A stretch of 64,000 bases of DNA. Origin: Desulfitibacter alkalitolerans DSM 16504 (GTDB taxonomy: Bacteria > Bacillota > DSM-16504 > Desulfitibacterales > Desulfitibacteraceae). The stretch lies in contig NZ_JHVU01000018.1 of NCBI RefSeq assembly GCF_000620305.1, positions 124,001 through 188,000 of the forward strand, written 5' to 3'. Positions 53,974 to 62,166 of this stretch are shown piece by piece. The position numbers and the translations under genes are program-made. Position 1 is the first letter of the stretch, and each line of letters starts with the position of its first letter. The notes beneath the pieces are model-generated. The model was not told where the DNA came from. It ran no database searches and saw only the letters and a list, made by a program, of their open reading frames with translations.

Positions 53974-55123
53974 AAAAATAGGCTGCCTGGGACCAATTGG
54001 AACCTTTTGTGAATTAGCTGTAGAAAAATATTTTCAACAGGAGAATTATATCCTGGAGCCCTACTCATCAATACAAAAGGTTTTTGCCTCTGTTCACTCA
54101 GGGGAGGTGGATTTAGGGGTTGTCCCAATGGAAAACTCCTGTGAGGGAACAGTTAATCAGACCCTTGATCTCCTGGCTTATGGATATCCATGTGGCCTTG
54201 AGGAAGAAACTTGCCAATATGACATTAAGATTATTGGGGAGATAATTCTACCTATTAAACACAGCCTCCTGGCCAGGCCAGGTGTGAGGTTAGAGGAGGT
54301 TAACAGCATTATTTCCCATTCCCAGGCAATAGCTCAATGCAGGCATTACCTGGGGGAAGCCCTTCCCCACGCAAAGCTGGTTGAGGTTAGCAGCACTGCC
54401 GAGGCGGTAAGGCATGTCTCCCAATCAGCTGAACCATGGGCGGCTATTGCAATGGCAAATACAGCCAAAAAATATGGGCTTGCTGTGTTAGCCGAGGAGA
54501 TAAATGACTATACCAATAATGAAACTAGATTCATAATAATTTCCAAAAAAGAACAAGAATGCTTTATTGACTGCAAGACTTCTATTTTAGTTAACATCTT
54601 AGACCAGCCGGGCGCTTTATATCAGGCTTTGAAGGAGTTTTCCCTCAGGGGAATAAACCTGACAAAAATAGAATCCAGGCCTGCAAAAACACGAATTGGA
54701 CAGTACTTATTTTTCATTGATTTAGATGGACATTATTTAGAACCCAGGATTAAGGAAGCTTTAGATGAAATACACAGCATCAGTAATCCGGTAAAAATTT
54801 TAGGCTCATACAGGGCTTCCATGAACAATACAGGGAGAAAAAGCGAGTTTACTCCCAGCCTGGATTACCTACGCGGGGAAGTGGACATCATAGATGAGCA
54901 GATAATTGAAATGCTGGCGAGACGTACTAAATTGGTAGAGCAAATTGGCAGCTACAAATCTAGTGCTGCCAATGTACATGACCCAAAAAGAGAAGAGTGG
55001 ATCTTGGGTAGATTAAGTGCCCTTGCAGAGGAAAAAGGCTTTAGCCCAACTGTAACAGTCAAAATATATAAAACTTTATTTGAGCACTTTGTAGCCTTAC
55101 AAAAAAAACAGGGTCAGGCTTGA
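53966..55123 (+). CDS. pheA: Prephenate dehydratase-ACT-chorismate mutase fusion
   Basis: 385 residues. Dehydratase part (about 1-185) with LGPIGTFCELAVEKYF, MENSCEGTVNQTLDLL and the ETRF catalytic motif; ACT domain (about 200-275) with the Phe-binding ESRP; then a chorismate mutase domain at the C-terminus (about 300-380, YLRGEVDIIDEQIIEMLARRTKLVEQIGSYKS). The usual bifunctional P-protein has the mutase first. ATG 53966 is preferred, with GGAGG nine bases before. The end QGQA and stop derive from REP copy 2. It shares the Phe T-box transcript. Confidence 0.93.
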   Translation: MDKKIGCLGPIGTFCELAVEKYFQQENYILEPYSSIQKVFASVHSGEVDLGVVPMENSCEGTVNQTLDLLAYGYPCGLEEETCQYDIKIIGEIILPIKHSLLARPGVRLEEVNSIISHSQAIAQCRHYLGEALPHAKLVEVSSTAEAVRHVSQSAEPWAAIAMANTAKKYGLAVLAEEINDYTNNETRFIIISKKEQECFIDCKTSILVNILDQPGALYQALKEFSLRGINLTKIESRPAKTRIGQYLFFIDLDGHYLEPRIKEALDEIHSISNPVKILGSYRASMNNTGRKSEFTPSLDYLRGEVDIIDEQIIEMLARRTKLVEQIGSYKSSAANVHDPKREEWILGRLSALAEEKGFSPTVTVKIYKTLFEHFVALQKKQGQA

Positions 55124-55135
55124 CAAATTGACAAA
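55110..55135 (+). repeat. REP-like repeat, copy 2
   Basis: Same core as copy 1; supplies the last three residues and stop of the pheA product. Confidence 0.9.
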
Positions 55136-55169
55136 TTTCTTTTCTTTTCTTTGTTTTGACTGTTATGTT

Positions 55170-56267
55170 TCATTTTTTATTCTTTATAACCTTTTGTAAT
55201 ACCTGTACTAAATCCTTTGCCCTGGGAGGGCACCCAGCAATATTGTACCGGGATTTGCTAGTACAAATGCCTACTCCGATACCATCAATAGCTGATTCTT
55301 TATAACCCCTGCCAATTGATATTTTACCTTTATAAGACCCTAACAAGCCCATGTCATCTAGTTTATCAAGGGCGTGAATAAGGCTGCCGTAGCAGGGGGA
55401 GCAGGCCTGGTTTTCATTAATCCACTTAGAGAGGTGTTTTACCTTGTGACCGGGCTTAATTGTAACAGAAGGCATATTTTTCCTGTCTATTTCTTTGATA
55501 GGCGTATCATCACTGTAAAGCTGCCCCAGCCCTATTTCGTGGGCTATTTGCACATGCTTTATTTCATTAATTTCATAGCCCATTAATTCCGCCACATAGG
55601 AGTCCACCAGTACAGGGTCAGTACCTGCAATTATTCTGCCCATTTCAACGGGATTGCCCCCTTCTTCAAAGGTTAGGTCTCCCATGATGCCATCAACAAT
55701 ATGCAGTTTGGCCTTGATAATACCATTTAGATAAGCAATTGGTTTGTGTAAACCCAGGGAGTGAAATCTCCTTTTTTCCGAATCAGGGATGCACCCTTTT
55801 AAATTCTTTAAAGCGCAGGTCATTTTGGTTTGGCAGTGGCCCTTGAGAACTGGAAGATTGATTAAATAGTCTACCTGCTTTACAGTTTCACATATTTTGT
55901 AGTTTTCGCCCAGAAACTGTTCATTTACTCCCAAATCATTTTTCAAGTCAAGTAGCGGTACGTTATACCTCTGGGCAATATTTTCATAGCCGCAAACCTT
56001 ATAAGCCCTCTTAGTGCTGTCTCCTACCCAGGAGCCTTCCATAATCCTGATATTGATAAACCCCCTCTCCTGGAAATATTCAATGATGCCTGCAGCTATT
56101 TCTGGAGAGGTGGTGGCACCAGAGCTGGCCGGTTTTGCCAGAACCAGATTTGGCTTTAAGCCAATAATACTGTCCTTGGAAAGCTTCTTTTCGAGCTCAA
56201 TTTCATAAAGTAGTTTTTTAACCATCTCCCGAGGCCTGTCACCATAAATAACTTGTAAGCCCTTCAT
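55170..56267 (-). CDS. DUF362 domain-containing protein
   Basis: 365 residues. DUF362 proteins are widespread in anaerobes and often associated with Fe-S clusters. PNLVLAKPASSGATTSPEIAAGIIEYF and the LPVLKGHCQTKMTCALKNLKGC region are typical. A C-terminal set of Cys (CSPC near 290 and CTSKSRYNIAGCPP near 335-350) could bind a cluster, although the usual ferredoxin pair is absent. GGAGTG precedes ATG 56267. Biochemical role unknown. It is convergent with pheA. Confidence 0.87.
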   Translation of the reverse strand: MKGLQVIYGDRPREMVKKLLYEIELEKKLSKDSIIGLKPNLVLAKPASSGATTSPEIAAGIIEYFQERGFINIRIMEGSWVGDSTKRAYKVCGYENIAQRYNVPLLDLKNDLGVNEQFLGENYKICETVKQVDYLINLPVLKGHCQTKMTCALKNLKGCIPDSEKRRFHSLGLHKPIAYLNGIIKAKLHIVDGIMGDLTFEEGGNPVEMGRIIAGTDPVLVDSYVAELMGYEINEIKHVQIAHEIGLGQLYSDDTPIKEIDRKNMPSVTIKPGHKVKHLSKWINENQACSPCYGSLIHALDKLDDMGLLGSYKGKISIGRGYKESAIDGIGVGICTSKSRYNIAGCPPRAKDLVQVLQKVIKNKK

Positions 56268-56347
56268 ATATAATCACTCCAAATATTTTATTTCCACAAG
56301 CTCTCTTCCTAAAAGCTGGCATATGCCCCTATCTATAATCCTCCAAA

Positions 56348-57478
56348 CTAGTTTGTATAATTATATATTAATAAATGTTCAGCTTTTCTATTATTTCTTC
56401 CTCGAACATTATATAAATAGGTCTTGTCAAAGGAGTTAATATTTATTCCAGGTTGGTTTTTATACAAGCTCATAATAAAGTCTGTATTTTTGATAATAAG
56501 CACAAACCTTGCTTTTAGATTTAATAAACACCGGGCAAGCCTTTTCTGATCCTCCATGCTGAAGGAGTTTTGTTGGTACTCACTAAAATCTGAATGGTAA
56601 GGTGGATCCAAGAAGACAAAGTCATTATGTGCTAGAGCATATTTATCAAAAAACTTCTCAAAGTCCATATTTTCTATAGTAGTGTTTCCGAGGATGGCTT
56701 TAGATTTTTCACTAAATACCTGGTCAACTTTTTTTCTAAAATCCTTTCTATTGTAAGCTATACCTCCATAGGGTATATTAAACTCCCCCTTGGAGTTAAA
56801 GCGGAACATGGAGCCATAACAGAATTCTCGGATAAAGTAGTAGTTGGCTATCTTTTTTGCTTCAGAAATCTCCTTATTCCACATATTTTTGTTGAGAAGA
56901 TCACGAAAGTGCATATAAATGCCGCTTCTTATGGCAGTTTCAATGTTTTTTTGCACATCTTCAATAGAAAGATAGCCCTGTTTTTCCTCTAATGCCTTGA
57001 TACGTTTAAGTTTAGCTATAGTATTGTCAACCATCTGCCCTGTAAAATTTTGGGGAATTACTGTAAAATCAACAGGGAAATAAGAATTAAGTAGTACATG
57101 GTTTGCAATAAATAGTCCCAGAACTCTTTCTGCCACCTGATCAGGGTTTGATAAACCCTGCCTGAAGTCCAAGTAGATTTTTAGAAGCTCTTTAAATATG
57201 GACTCCATATACTTATGAATACTTTCCCAGCACTCTACATATTTATAAAGCTCTAGTTTGAAAAGTCCCCTATCCAGGTCACCCTTTACATACCTGTAAA
57301 AAAGAATTAGCTCCTTGCAGAGGTCATTTACAATAGCCTTTTGAGGCTCAATATGAAAATATACTGCTCCTCCACCAAAGAAAGGCTCTATGTAGGTATT
57401 ATAATCTCTGGGCATTAGCTGCTTTACATACTGTAATTCCTTGCTTTTTCCGCCTGGCCATTTGATTAGTGTCTGCAT
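56348..57478 (-). CDS. D12-class DNA adenine methyltransferase
   Basis: 376 residues. Transfers a methyl from S-adenosylmethionine to adenine N6. N-terminal KWPGGKSKEL and EPFFGGGAVYF (SAM-binding) and the catalytic DPPY in FVFLDPPYHSDF (about residue 315) follow the Dam-type order. The middle (about 90-240) is larger than in E. coli Dam. No restriction endonuclease gene flanks it, so it looks like an orphan methylase. The target sequence cannot be read by eye. AAGGCGG precedes ATG 57478. Confidence 0.9.
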   Translation of the reverse strand: MQTLIKWPGGKSKELQYVKQLMPRDYNTYIEPFFGGGAVYFHIEPQKAIVNDLCKELILFYRYVKGDLDRGLFKLELYKYVECWESIHKYMESIFKELLKIYLDFRQGLSNPDQVAERVLGLFIANHVLLNSYFPVDFTVIPQNFTGQMVDNTIAKLKRIKALEEKQGYLSIEDVQKNIETAIRSGIYMHFRDLLNKNMWNKEISEAKKIANYYFIREFCYGSMFRFNSKGEFNIPYGGIAYNRKDFRKKVDQVFSEKSKAILGNTTIENMDFEKFFDKYALAHNDFVFLDPPYHSDFSEYQQNSFSMEDQKRLARCLLNLKARFVLIIKNTDFIMSLYKNQPGININSFDKTYLYNVRGRNNRKAEHLLIYNYTN

Positions 57479-57780
57479 AGAATTTTTCCGCCTTGTGATA
57501 AATTATAATTTTTCAATAATATTATTATATATGTTCTGCTAGTATACTGCATTTCCTGCCTGTTTACTAATCAATTATAGCTGGTTCCTTGGCAGGTTCC
57601 TTGGCAGGTTTCTTGACTTCACTTTAGTTTAAATATGGCTTTGTTAATGTAGATTTTCACAAATTATCTGCAATTGCTTGTAGAACCGTGTTAAATTGTG
57701 GCAAAATAGATGTAGTTGGGGTTACTGAAGCAAAAGACCAGGGAATTCTGGTTAAAGTATATAAGATGGGGTGGATTAGC
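57479..57780. other. Intergenic stretch dam-polX
   Basis: 302 nt between divergent genes. It contains a 12-bp tandem repeat (57583-57617) and otherwise AT-rich promoter-like sequence; no further ORF is supported. Confidence 0.5.
57583..57617 (+). repeat. 12-bp tandem repeat
   Basis: GGTTCCTTGGCA at 57583-57594 and 57595-57606, then a degenerate GGTTTCTTGAC (57607-57617). Confidence 0.85.
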
Positions 57781-59514
57781 GTGGATAAGCACTCAGTTGC
57801 CAAGGTTTTAAAGGAAATAGGATTGCTGCTTGAGCTAAAGGGAGAAAACCCCTTCAAGACCAAAGCCTATTACAATGGTGCCAGGACAATAGAGTTTTTA
57901 GAGGGGGATCTAGAGATCCTTGTAAAGGAAAATAGATTAAAGGATGTAAAGGGTATAGGTCAGGCTCTTAATGAAAAAATTACTGAGCTTGTTCTTACAG
58001 GAAAGCTCAATTATTATGAAGACTTAAAAGCAAGCGTTCCCAAGGGCCTAATGGAAATGCTAAATATTCCCGGTCTTGGCCCCAAAAAACTTAAGGTACT
58101 GTATGATGAGTTAGCAATTTCTAGTATTGCAGACCTTGAATACGCGTGTAAAGAAAATAGACTCATTGATTTAAAAGGCTTTGGTCCAAAATCCCAGGAA
58201 AATATTTTAAAAGGCATAGAGTATTTAAAACGTTTTCAAGGGCAGTATTATTACGGTGAAGCCATAGCAGCTGCAGAAGAAATTATAGAGGAGCTGAAAA
58301 AATCTCCTCATCTAGTTGAGGTTAGTCTGGCAGGAAGCATTAGAAGGTTCAAGGAAATTGTAAAAGATATTGACCTGGTTGCCTCGTCTAATAATCCAGG
58401 GGAGCTCACCAGGTACATGTCGGAGCTGCCCCAGGTAACAGATGTGCTAGCCCTTGGAGAAACCAAGGCTTCTGTAAAGCTGCTCCTTGGAATCAATCTG
58501 GATTTGCGCGTGGTGAAACCAGAAGAGTATCCCTATGCTATCCATCATTTTACCGGCAGCAAGGAGCATAATACAGCAATGCGCCACAGGGCAAAAACCA
58601 TGAGTCTAAAAATGAATGAATATGGAATATTTAGGGGTGAACAAAGGGTTAAATGTGCAGATGAAGTAGAAGTGTTCAAGGCCCTGGGTCTTGAATATAT
58701 ACCTCCTGAACTAAGAGAGAATCTAGGAGAAATTGAAGCTGCCGAGGCAGGAACATTACCCAACCTTGTAAAACCTTCAGATCTAAAGGGTATTTTTCAT
58801 GTGCACACTACCTATAGCGACGGTTCTAATACCCTTGAAGAAATGGTACAAGCCTGTATGGAGCTTGGGTACGAATACCTTGGCATAACTGACCACAGCC
58901 AGTCTGCCTTTTATGCAGGTGGTTTAAAGGAAGAGGAAATCCTAAGACAACAGGAGGAAATTGCCCGGCTAAAGGAAAAGTATCCCCAGATTGAGATATT
59001 AAGCGGCATTGAATCAGATATTAAGCCTGACGGTTCCCTGGATTATTCCCAGGAGGTACTGGAAACCTTTGACTTTGTAATAGCCTCAGTCCACTCCAAC
59101 TTTAAGATGACCAGGGAAAAGGCAACCCAAAGGCTGGTTAAAGCCATGGAGCATCCCATGGTTACAATGCTCGGGCACCCCACGGGGAGAATACTCCTGG
59201 GCAGGGAGGGATATCCCCTGGATATGGAGCAAATTTTCGAGGCAGCCCTTAGGCACAAGGTTATCATTGAATTGAACGCCAGTCCAGCCCGTTTAGATAT
59301 TGACTGGAGGTATTTAAAGAGGGCAAGAGAATTAGGGGTTTTAATAGCCATTAATCCCGATGCACATAGAATCCACGAATTACAGGATGTTATCTATGGT
59401 GTTAAAATTGCCCGCAAGGGTTGGCTTGAGGTAAAAGACGTATTTAACTGCAGGGGCCGTCATGACATAATAAAATATCTTGCGGCAAAAAAACTGGGTC
59501 CTGCAAGAACTTAG
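57781..59514 (+). CDS. polX: DNA polymerase X family (PolX) with PHP domain
   Basis: 577 residues, as in Bacillus PolX. Domains: helix-hairpin-helix region (LLLELKGENPFKTKAYYNGAR; IPGLGPKKLKVLYDEL), nucleotidyltransferase palm with GSIRRFKEIVKDIDLV (Gly-Ser and DxD) and a third Asp in LDLRVV, then a C-terminal PHP exonuclease with HVHTTYSDGSN, ITDHSQ and HPTGRILLGREG. It acts in base-excision repair. GTG 57781 has GGGGTGG six bases upstream; earlier starts lack a ribosome site. Confidence 0.94.
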   Translation: MDKHSVAKVLKEIGLLLELKGENPFKTKAYYNGARTIEFLEGDLEILVKENRLKDVKGIGQALNEKITELVLTGKLNYYEDLKASVPKGLMEMLNIPGLGPKKLKVLYDELAISSIADLEYACKENRLIDLKGFGPKSQENILKGIEYLKRFQGQYYYGEAIAAAEEIIEELKKSPHLVEVSLAGSIRRFKEIVKDIDLVASSNNPGELTRYMSELPQVTDVLALGETKASVKLLLGINLDLRVVKPEEYPYAIHHFTGSKEHNTAMRHRAKTMSLKMNEYGIFRGEQRVKCADEVEVFKALGLEYIPPELRENLGEIEAAEAGTLPNLVKPSDLKGIFHVHTTYSDGSNTLEEMVQACMELGYEYLGITDHSQSAFYAGGLKEEEILRQQEEIARLKEKYPQIEILSGIESDIKPDGSLDYSQEVLETFDFVIASVHSNFKMTREKATQRLVKAMEHPMVTMLGHPTGRILLGREGYPLDMEQIFEAALRHKVIIELNASPARLDIDWRYLKRARELGVLIAINPDAHRIHELQDVIYGVKIARKGWLEVKDVFNCRGRHDIIKYLAAKKLGPART

Positions 59515-59566
59515 AACAAGAGCTTAGAAATAGTAAATGACGAAAGAATGGAGGTAATATGAGCTG

Positions 59567-59911
59567 ATGCAAAAAGATAACATGACCATGAAGGAAATGC
59601 AGCAGGTTGTTGACGAATATATATCCCAGTTTGAAGAGGGATATTTCTCTCCTCTAGCACTAATGGCGCGTTTAACAGAAGAAGCAGGAGAACTGGCCAG
59701 GGAAGTAAATCATCACTATGGAGAAAAACCAAAGAGAAAAGATGAAGAGGAAAACACCATAGACATGGAGCTTGCAGATTGTATGTTCATTCTCATTTGC
59801 TTTGCCAACTCCCTGGGAATAGACCTTAACAAGGCTTTTAATGATATGATGGACAAGTTTAATACACGAGATAAGAACCGCTGGACCAGAAAAGACCAGG
59901 GTCAGGCTTGA
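59567..59911 (+). CDS. MazG-like nucleotide pyrophosphohydrolase
   Basis: 114 residues. All-alpha MazG fold with EEAGELAREVNHHYG and the IDMELADCMFILICFANSLGIDL segment that contribute the metal-binding Glu/Asp set. It cleaves NTPs or dNTPs to monophosphates, as in house-cleaning enzymes of the YpjD type. The end DQGQA is out of family pattern and derives, with the stop, from REP copy 3. Start at ATG 59567 after GGAGGT. Confidence 0.87.
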   Translation: MQKDNMTMKEMQQVVDEYISQFEEGYFSPLALMARLTEEAGELAREVNHHYGEKPKRKDEEENTIDMELADCMFILICFANSLGIDLNKAFNDMMDKFNTRDKNRWTRKDQGQA

Positions 59912-59924
59912 CAAATTGACAAAA
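59898..59924 (+). repeat. REP-like repeat, copy 3
   Basis: Same core; supplies Gly-Gln-Ala and stop to the MazG-like product. Confidence 0.9.
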
Positions 59925-59967
59925 TTTCTATTTCGTGCTTACTATATTAAATGTAGGGGGGAGATAT

Positions 59968-60723
59968 ATGGACAGCAGCACGATTTTGCAGATAACGTTA
60001 ATTGGCTTAATTTCAGGTGTATTGGGCACTGCCCTGGGGGGATTATTTGGAGTAATTCTAAACATATCAAAGGGCAACAGGTTAAGTATTATCATGGGCT
60101 TTGCTGCAGGCATTATGATGACAATAGTTTTTCTTGAACTACTCTCAGAAACCATTGACATGAATTTGGTGGAATGGGGGGTTGTTGGGTTGACAGTTGG
60201 GGTCTTGGTATTTTTGATTATAGATTTAATCATACCCCATCATCATCCCCATTCCCAGGATGGCATGGGCTCAACTTATCTTAAAAAGGGCGCACTTATG
60301 ACACTGGGCATAGGCTTACATAATCTGCCTGAAGGCTTAGCAATTGGGGCTGGATTTGCCGCCTCCCAGGATCTCGGTTTCACTCTAGCAATTGTTATAG
60401 CAATACACAATATTCCTGAAGGCCTTGCTGTTGCCACACCCCTTATCATGGCAAATATTTCTCGTTTCAAGGTGCTTCTCATTACTGCAGCAGCTGGGTT
60501 TCCCATGGCTGCCGGCGCTTTCATTGGTGCCCTTATAGGAAATATTTCTCCAGTTTTCCTTGCGGCATCCCTGGGATTTGCAGGAGGTGCAATGCTTTAT
60601 ATTGTGTGTGATGAACTAATTCCTGATGCTTATAATATTGCCAGAAGTGAACATTACCCCATTATGGGCATCCTTTTTGGAGTTGTCATAGGAATTGTAC
60701 TTATCTATTTAGTGAATTTTTAG
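59968..60723 (+). CDS. ZIP-family metal transporter
   Basis: 251 residues with seven to eight helices. Imports divalent metals such as zinc or manganese. Characteristic: a His-rich loop (PHHHPHSQDG), TM4 HNLPEGLAIGAG and TM5 HNIPEGLAVATPL, plus the end DELIPDAYN. ATG 59968 follows GGGGGGAG. The stop TAG lies just before REP copy 4. Confidence 0.94.
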   Translation: MDSSTILQITLIGLISGVLGTALGGLFGVILNISKGNRLSIIMGFAAGIMMTIVFLELLSETIDMNLVEWGVVGLTVGVLVFLIIDLIIPHHHPHSQDGMGSTYLKKGALMTLGIGLHNLPEGLAIGAGFAASQDLGFTLAIVIAIHNIPEGLAVATPLIMANISRFKVLLITAAAGFPMAAGAFIGALIGNISPVFLAASLGFAGGAMLYIVCDELIPDAYNIARSEHYPIMGILFGVVIGIVLIYLVNF

Positions 60724-60727
60724 GGCC

Positions 60728-60755
60728 AGGGGTCAGGCTTGACAAACTGACAAAA
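60728..60755 (+). repeat. REP-like repeat, copy 4 (left element end)
   Basis: AGGGGTCAGGCTTGAC followed by AAACTGACAAAA; one difference from the others (C for T). Confidence 0.9.
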
Positions 60756-60794
60756 ATAAATGTAATATGAAGAAAAAACTGGAAGTGAAGAAAA

Positions 60795-61679
60795 ATGCCA
60801 AGAAGGTCCAGGGTACATTATTATGGAGCACTATATCATGTCATTGTAAGAGGTAACAACAAAGAATACATTTTTGAACAGGATGAAGACAAGGCAATTT
60901 ATAAGGACATTATCAAAAACTACAAGAAAAAATACTATTTTGTTATTTATGCCTATTGCATTATGAACAATCATGCACATATTCTAATAGAAATTAGAGA
61001 CACGCCCCTTTCGAGGATTATGCAGGGAATACAACAAGTTTATACTCAATTGTACAATAAAAAGTATGAGAGAACAGGTCATGTATTTGAGCAAAGATAT
61101 AAAGCCATACTTTGCGATAAGGAGAACTATTTTTTAGAGCTAATAAAATATATCCACCAAAACCCCATAAAGGCTAATATTACAGAAACTCCAGATTATA
61201 AATGGAGCAGCTATGTTGAATATATTGGCAGACCGGATATTGTGGATGTTAGCGAAGTATTGCTTCGGTTTTCGGAAAATAACCAGGAGGCAATTAAAAG
61301 ATACCAGGAATTCATGGGGGTACTTGATCAACAGGACAATAATTTTGAATATGCCTTACCAGAGCAAGACATAGAAAAACAAAGCGAAATTCCCACGGCG
61401 TTAATAAAGATTGGGAAAGATAATTATTTAGAGAGAGTGACAAAATATTATGGGGTTAGTTTGAAAGAATATAGGACTGGCAGGTTAACAAAGGAACTAA
61501 GGCAAAAGAGGGCAATTATTATATTGCTCAGCAAGGAGATAACAAATATTAGCAACAAAGAACTCAGTGAATTATTTGGAATAACACCGTCAGGAATAAC
61601 CAAGATTTTGACAAGAACGGACTATAATGTTGTAAAGGATGAATATGACAAGTTGAAAATGTCAATTTGTCAAGCCTGA
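60795..61679 (+). CDS. REP-associated tyrosine transposase (Y1, IS200-like)
   Basis: 294 residues. PRRSRVHYYGALYHVIVRGNN opens the protein; the HUH motif is NNHAHILIE (two His separated by Ala, preceding hydrophobics), with the catalytic Tyr likely in the DKENYFLELIKYIHQNPIKA region, a known RAYT signature. The C-terminal third ends with a DnaA-like helix-turn-helix (TNISNKELSELFGITPSGITKIL). Such proteins cleave single-stranded REP hairpins. Its own last residues ICQA and stop come from the inverted repeat copy. An upstream ribosome site is weak (GGAAGTG). Confidence 0.9.
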   Translation: MPRRSRVHYYGALYHVIVRGNNKEYIFEQDEDKAIYKDIIKNYKKKYYFVIYAYCIMNNHAHILIEIRDTPLSRIMQGIQQVYTQLYNKKYERTGHVFEQRYKAILCDKENYFLELIKYIHQNPIKANITETPDYKWSSYVEYIGRPDIVDVSEVLLRFSENNQEAIKRYQEFMGVLDQQDNNFEYALPEQDIEKQSEIPTALIKIGKDNYLERVTKYYGVSLKEYRTGRLTKELRQKRAIIILLSKEITNISNKELSELFGITPSGITKILTRTDYNVVKDEYDKLKMSICQA

Positions 61680-61685
61680 CCCCTT
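61656..61685 (-). repeat. REP-like repeat, copy 5 (inverted, right element end)
   Basis: Reverse complement of the core; in the transposase frame it reads TGT CAA GCC TGA (Cys-Gln-Ala-stop). Confidence 0.9.
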
Positions 61686-61699
61686 AAGGAGGTGGCGAG

Positions 61700-62164
61700 A
61701 TGCCGTTAATCAGCTTGAAGGTTAACAATAGGGAGTATTGTCTGGAAGTTGAAAATCATCTAAGATTGATAGATCTTTTGAGGGAAAAGCTGAGGCTTAC
61801 AGGAACCAAAGAAGGCTGTGGCGAAGGGGAATGTGGTGCCTGCACTGTACTTATGGATGGCAAGATAGTCAACTCATGTCTTGTTTTGGCCATACAGGCA
61901 CAGGGCAAAGAAATTATTACAATAGAAGGAATAGGTTCAGGAAAGGAACTGCATCCTGTACAGCAGGCATTCCTGGAGGAGGGGGCAGTGCAGTGCGGCT
62001 ACTGCACACCGGGAATGGTCATATCAGCAGTAGACTTGCTAAATAAATATCCCAAGCCTTCCAAACAGGAAATTAAAAGGCACCTGGCTGGTAACTTATG
62101 CAGATGTACAGGCTATGACAAGATTATGAAGGCAGTATTAAAAGCATCTCAAAGGGGTGAGTAG
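61700..62164 (+). CDS. Molybdenum hydroxylase Fe-S subunit (2x[2Fe-2S])
   Basis: 154 residues. The plant-type [2Fe-2S] motif is GCGEGECGACTVLMDGKIVNSC and the second cluster is QCGYCTPGM ... NLCRCTGYD. It passes electrons from the molybdenum centre in enzymes of the xanthine, CO and nicotinate dehydrogenase family. ATG 61700 follows AAGGAGGTGG. The right end of the RAYT element is directly upstream, and no FAD-subunit gene is found there. It precedes the split large subunit by two bases. Confidence 0.95.
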   Translation: MPLISLKVNNREYCLEVENHLRLIDLLREKLRLTGTKEGCGEGECGACTVLMDGKIVNSCLVLAIQAQGKEIITIEGIGSGKELHPVQQAFLEEGAVQCGYCTPGMVISAVDLLNKYPKPSKQEIKRHLAGNLCRCTGYDKIMKAVLKASQRGE

Positions 62165-62166
62165 GT

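Larger units (their letters stand above)
60728..61685 (+). mobile_element. REP-associated tyrosine transposase element
   Basis: About 958 bp. REP core in direct orientation at 60728-60755, the transposase gene 60795-61679, and the core in reverse orientation at 61656-61685 overlapping the gene's end. This is the layout of a RAYT gene flanked by inverted REPs. The right end lies 14 bases before the start codon of the Fe-S subunit gene, leaving its ribosome site intact. Confidence 0.82.
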
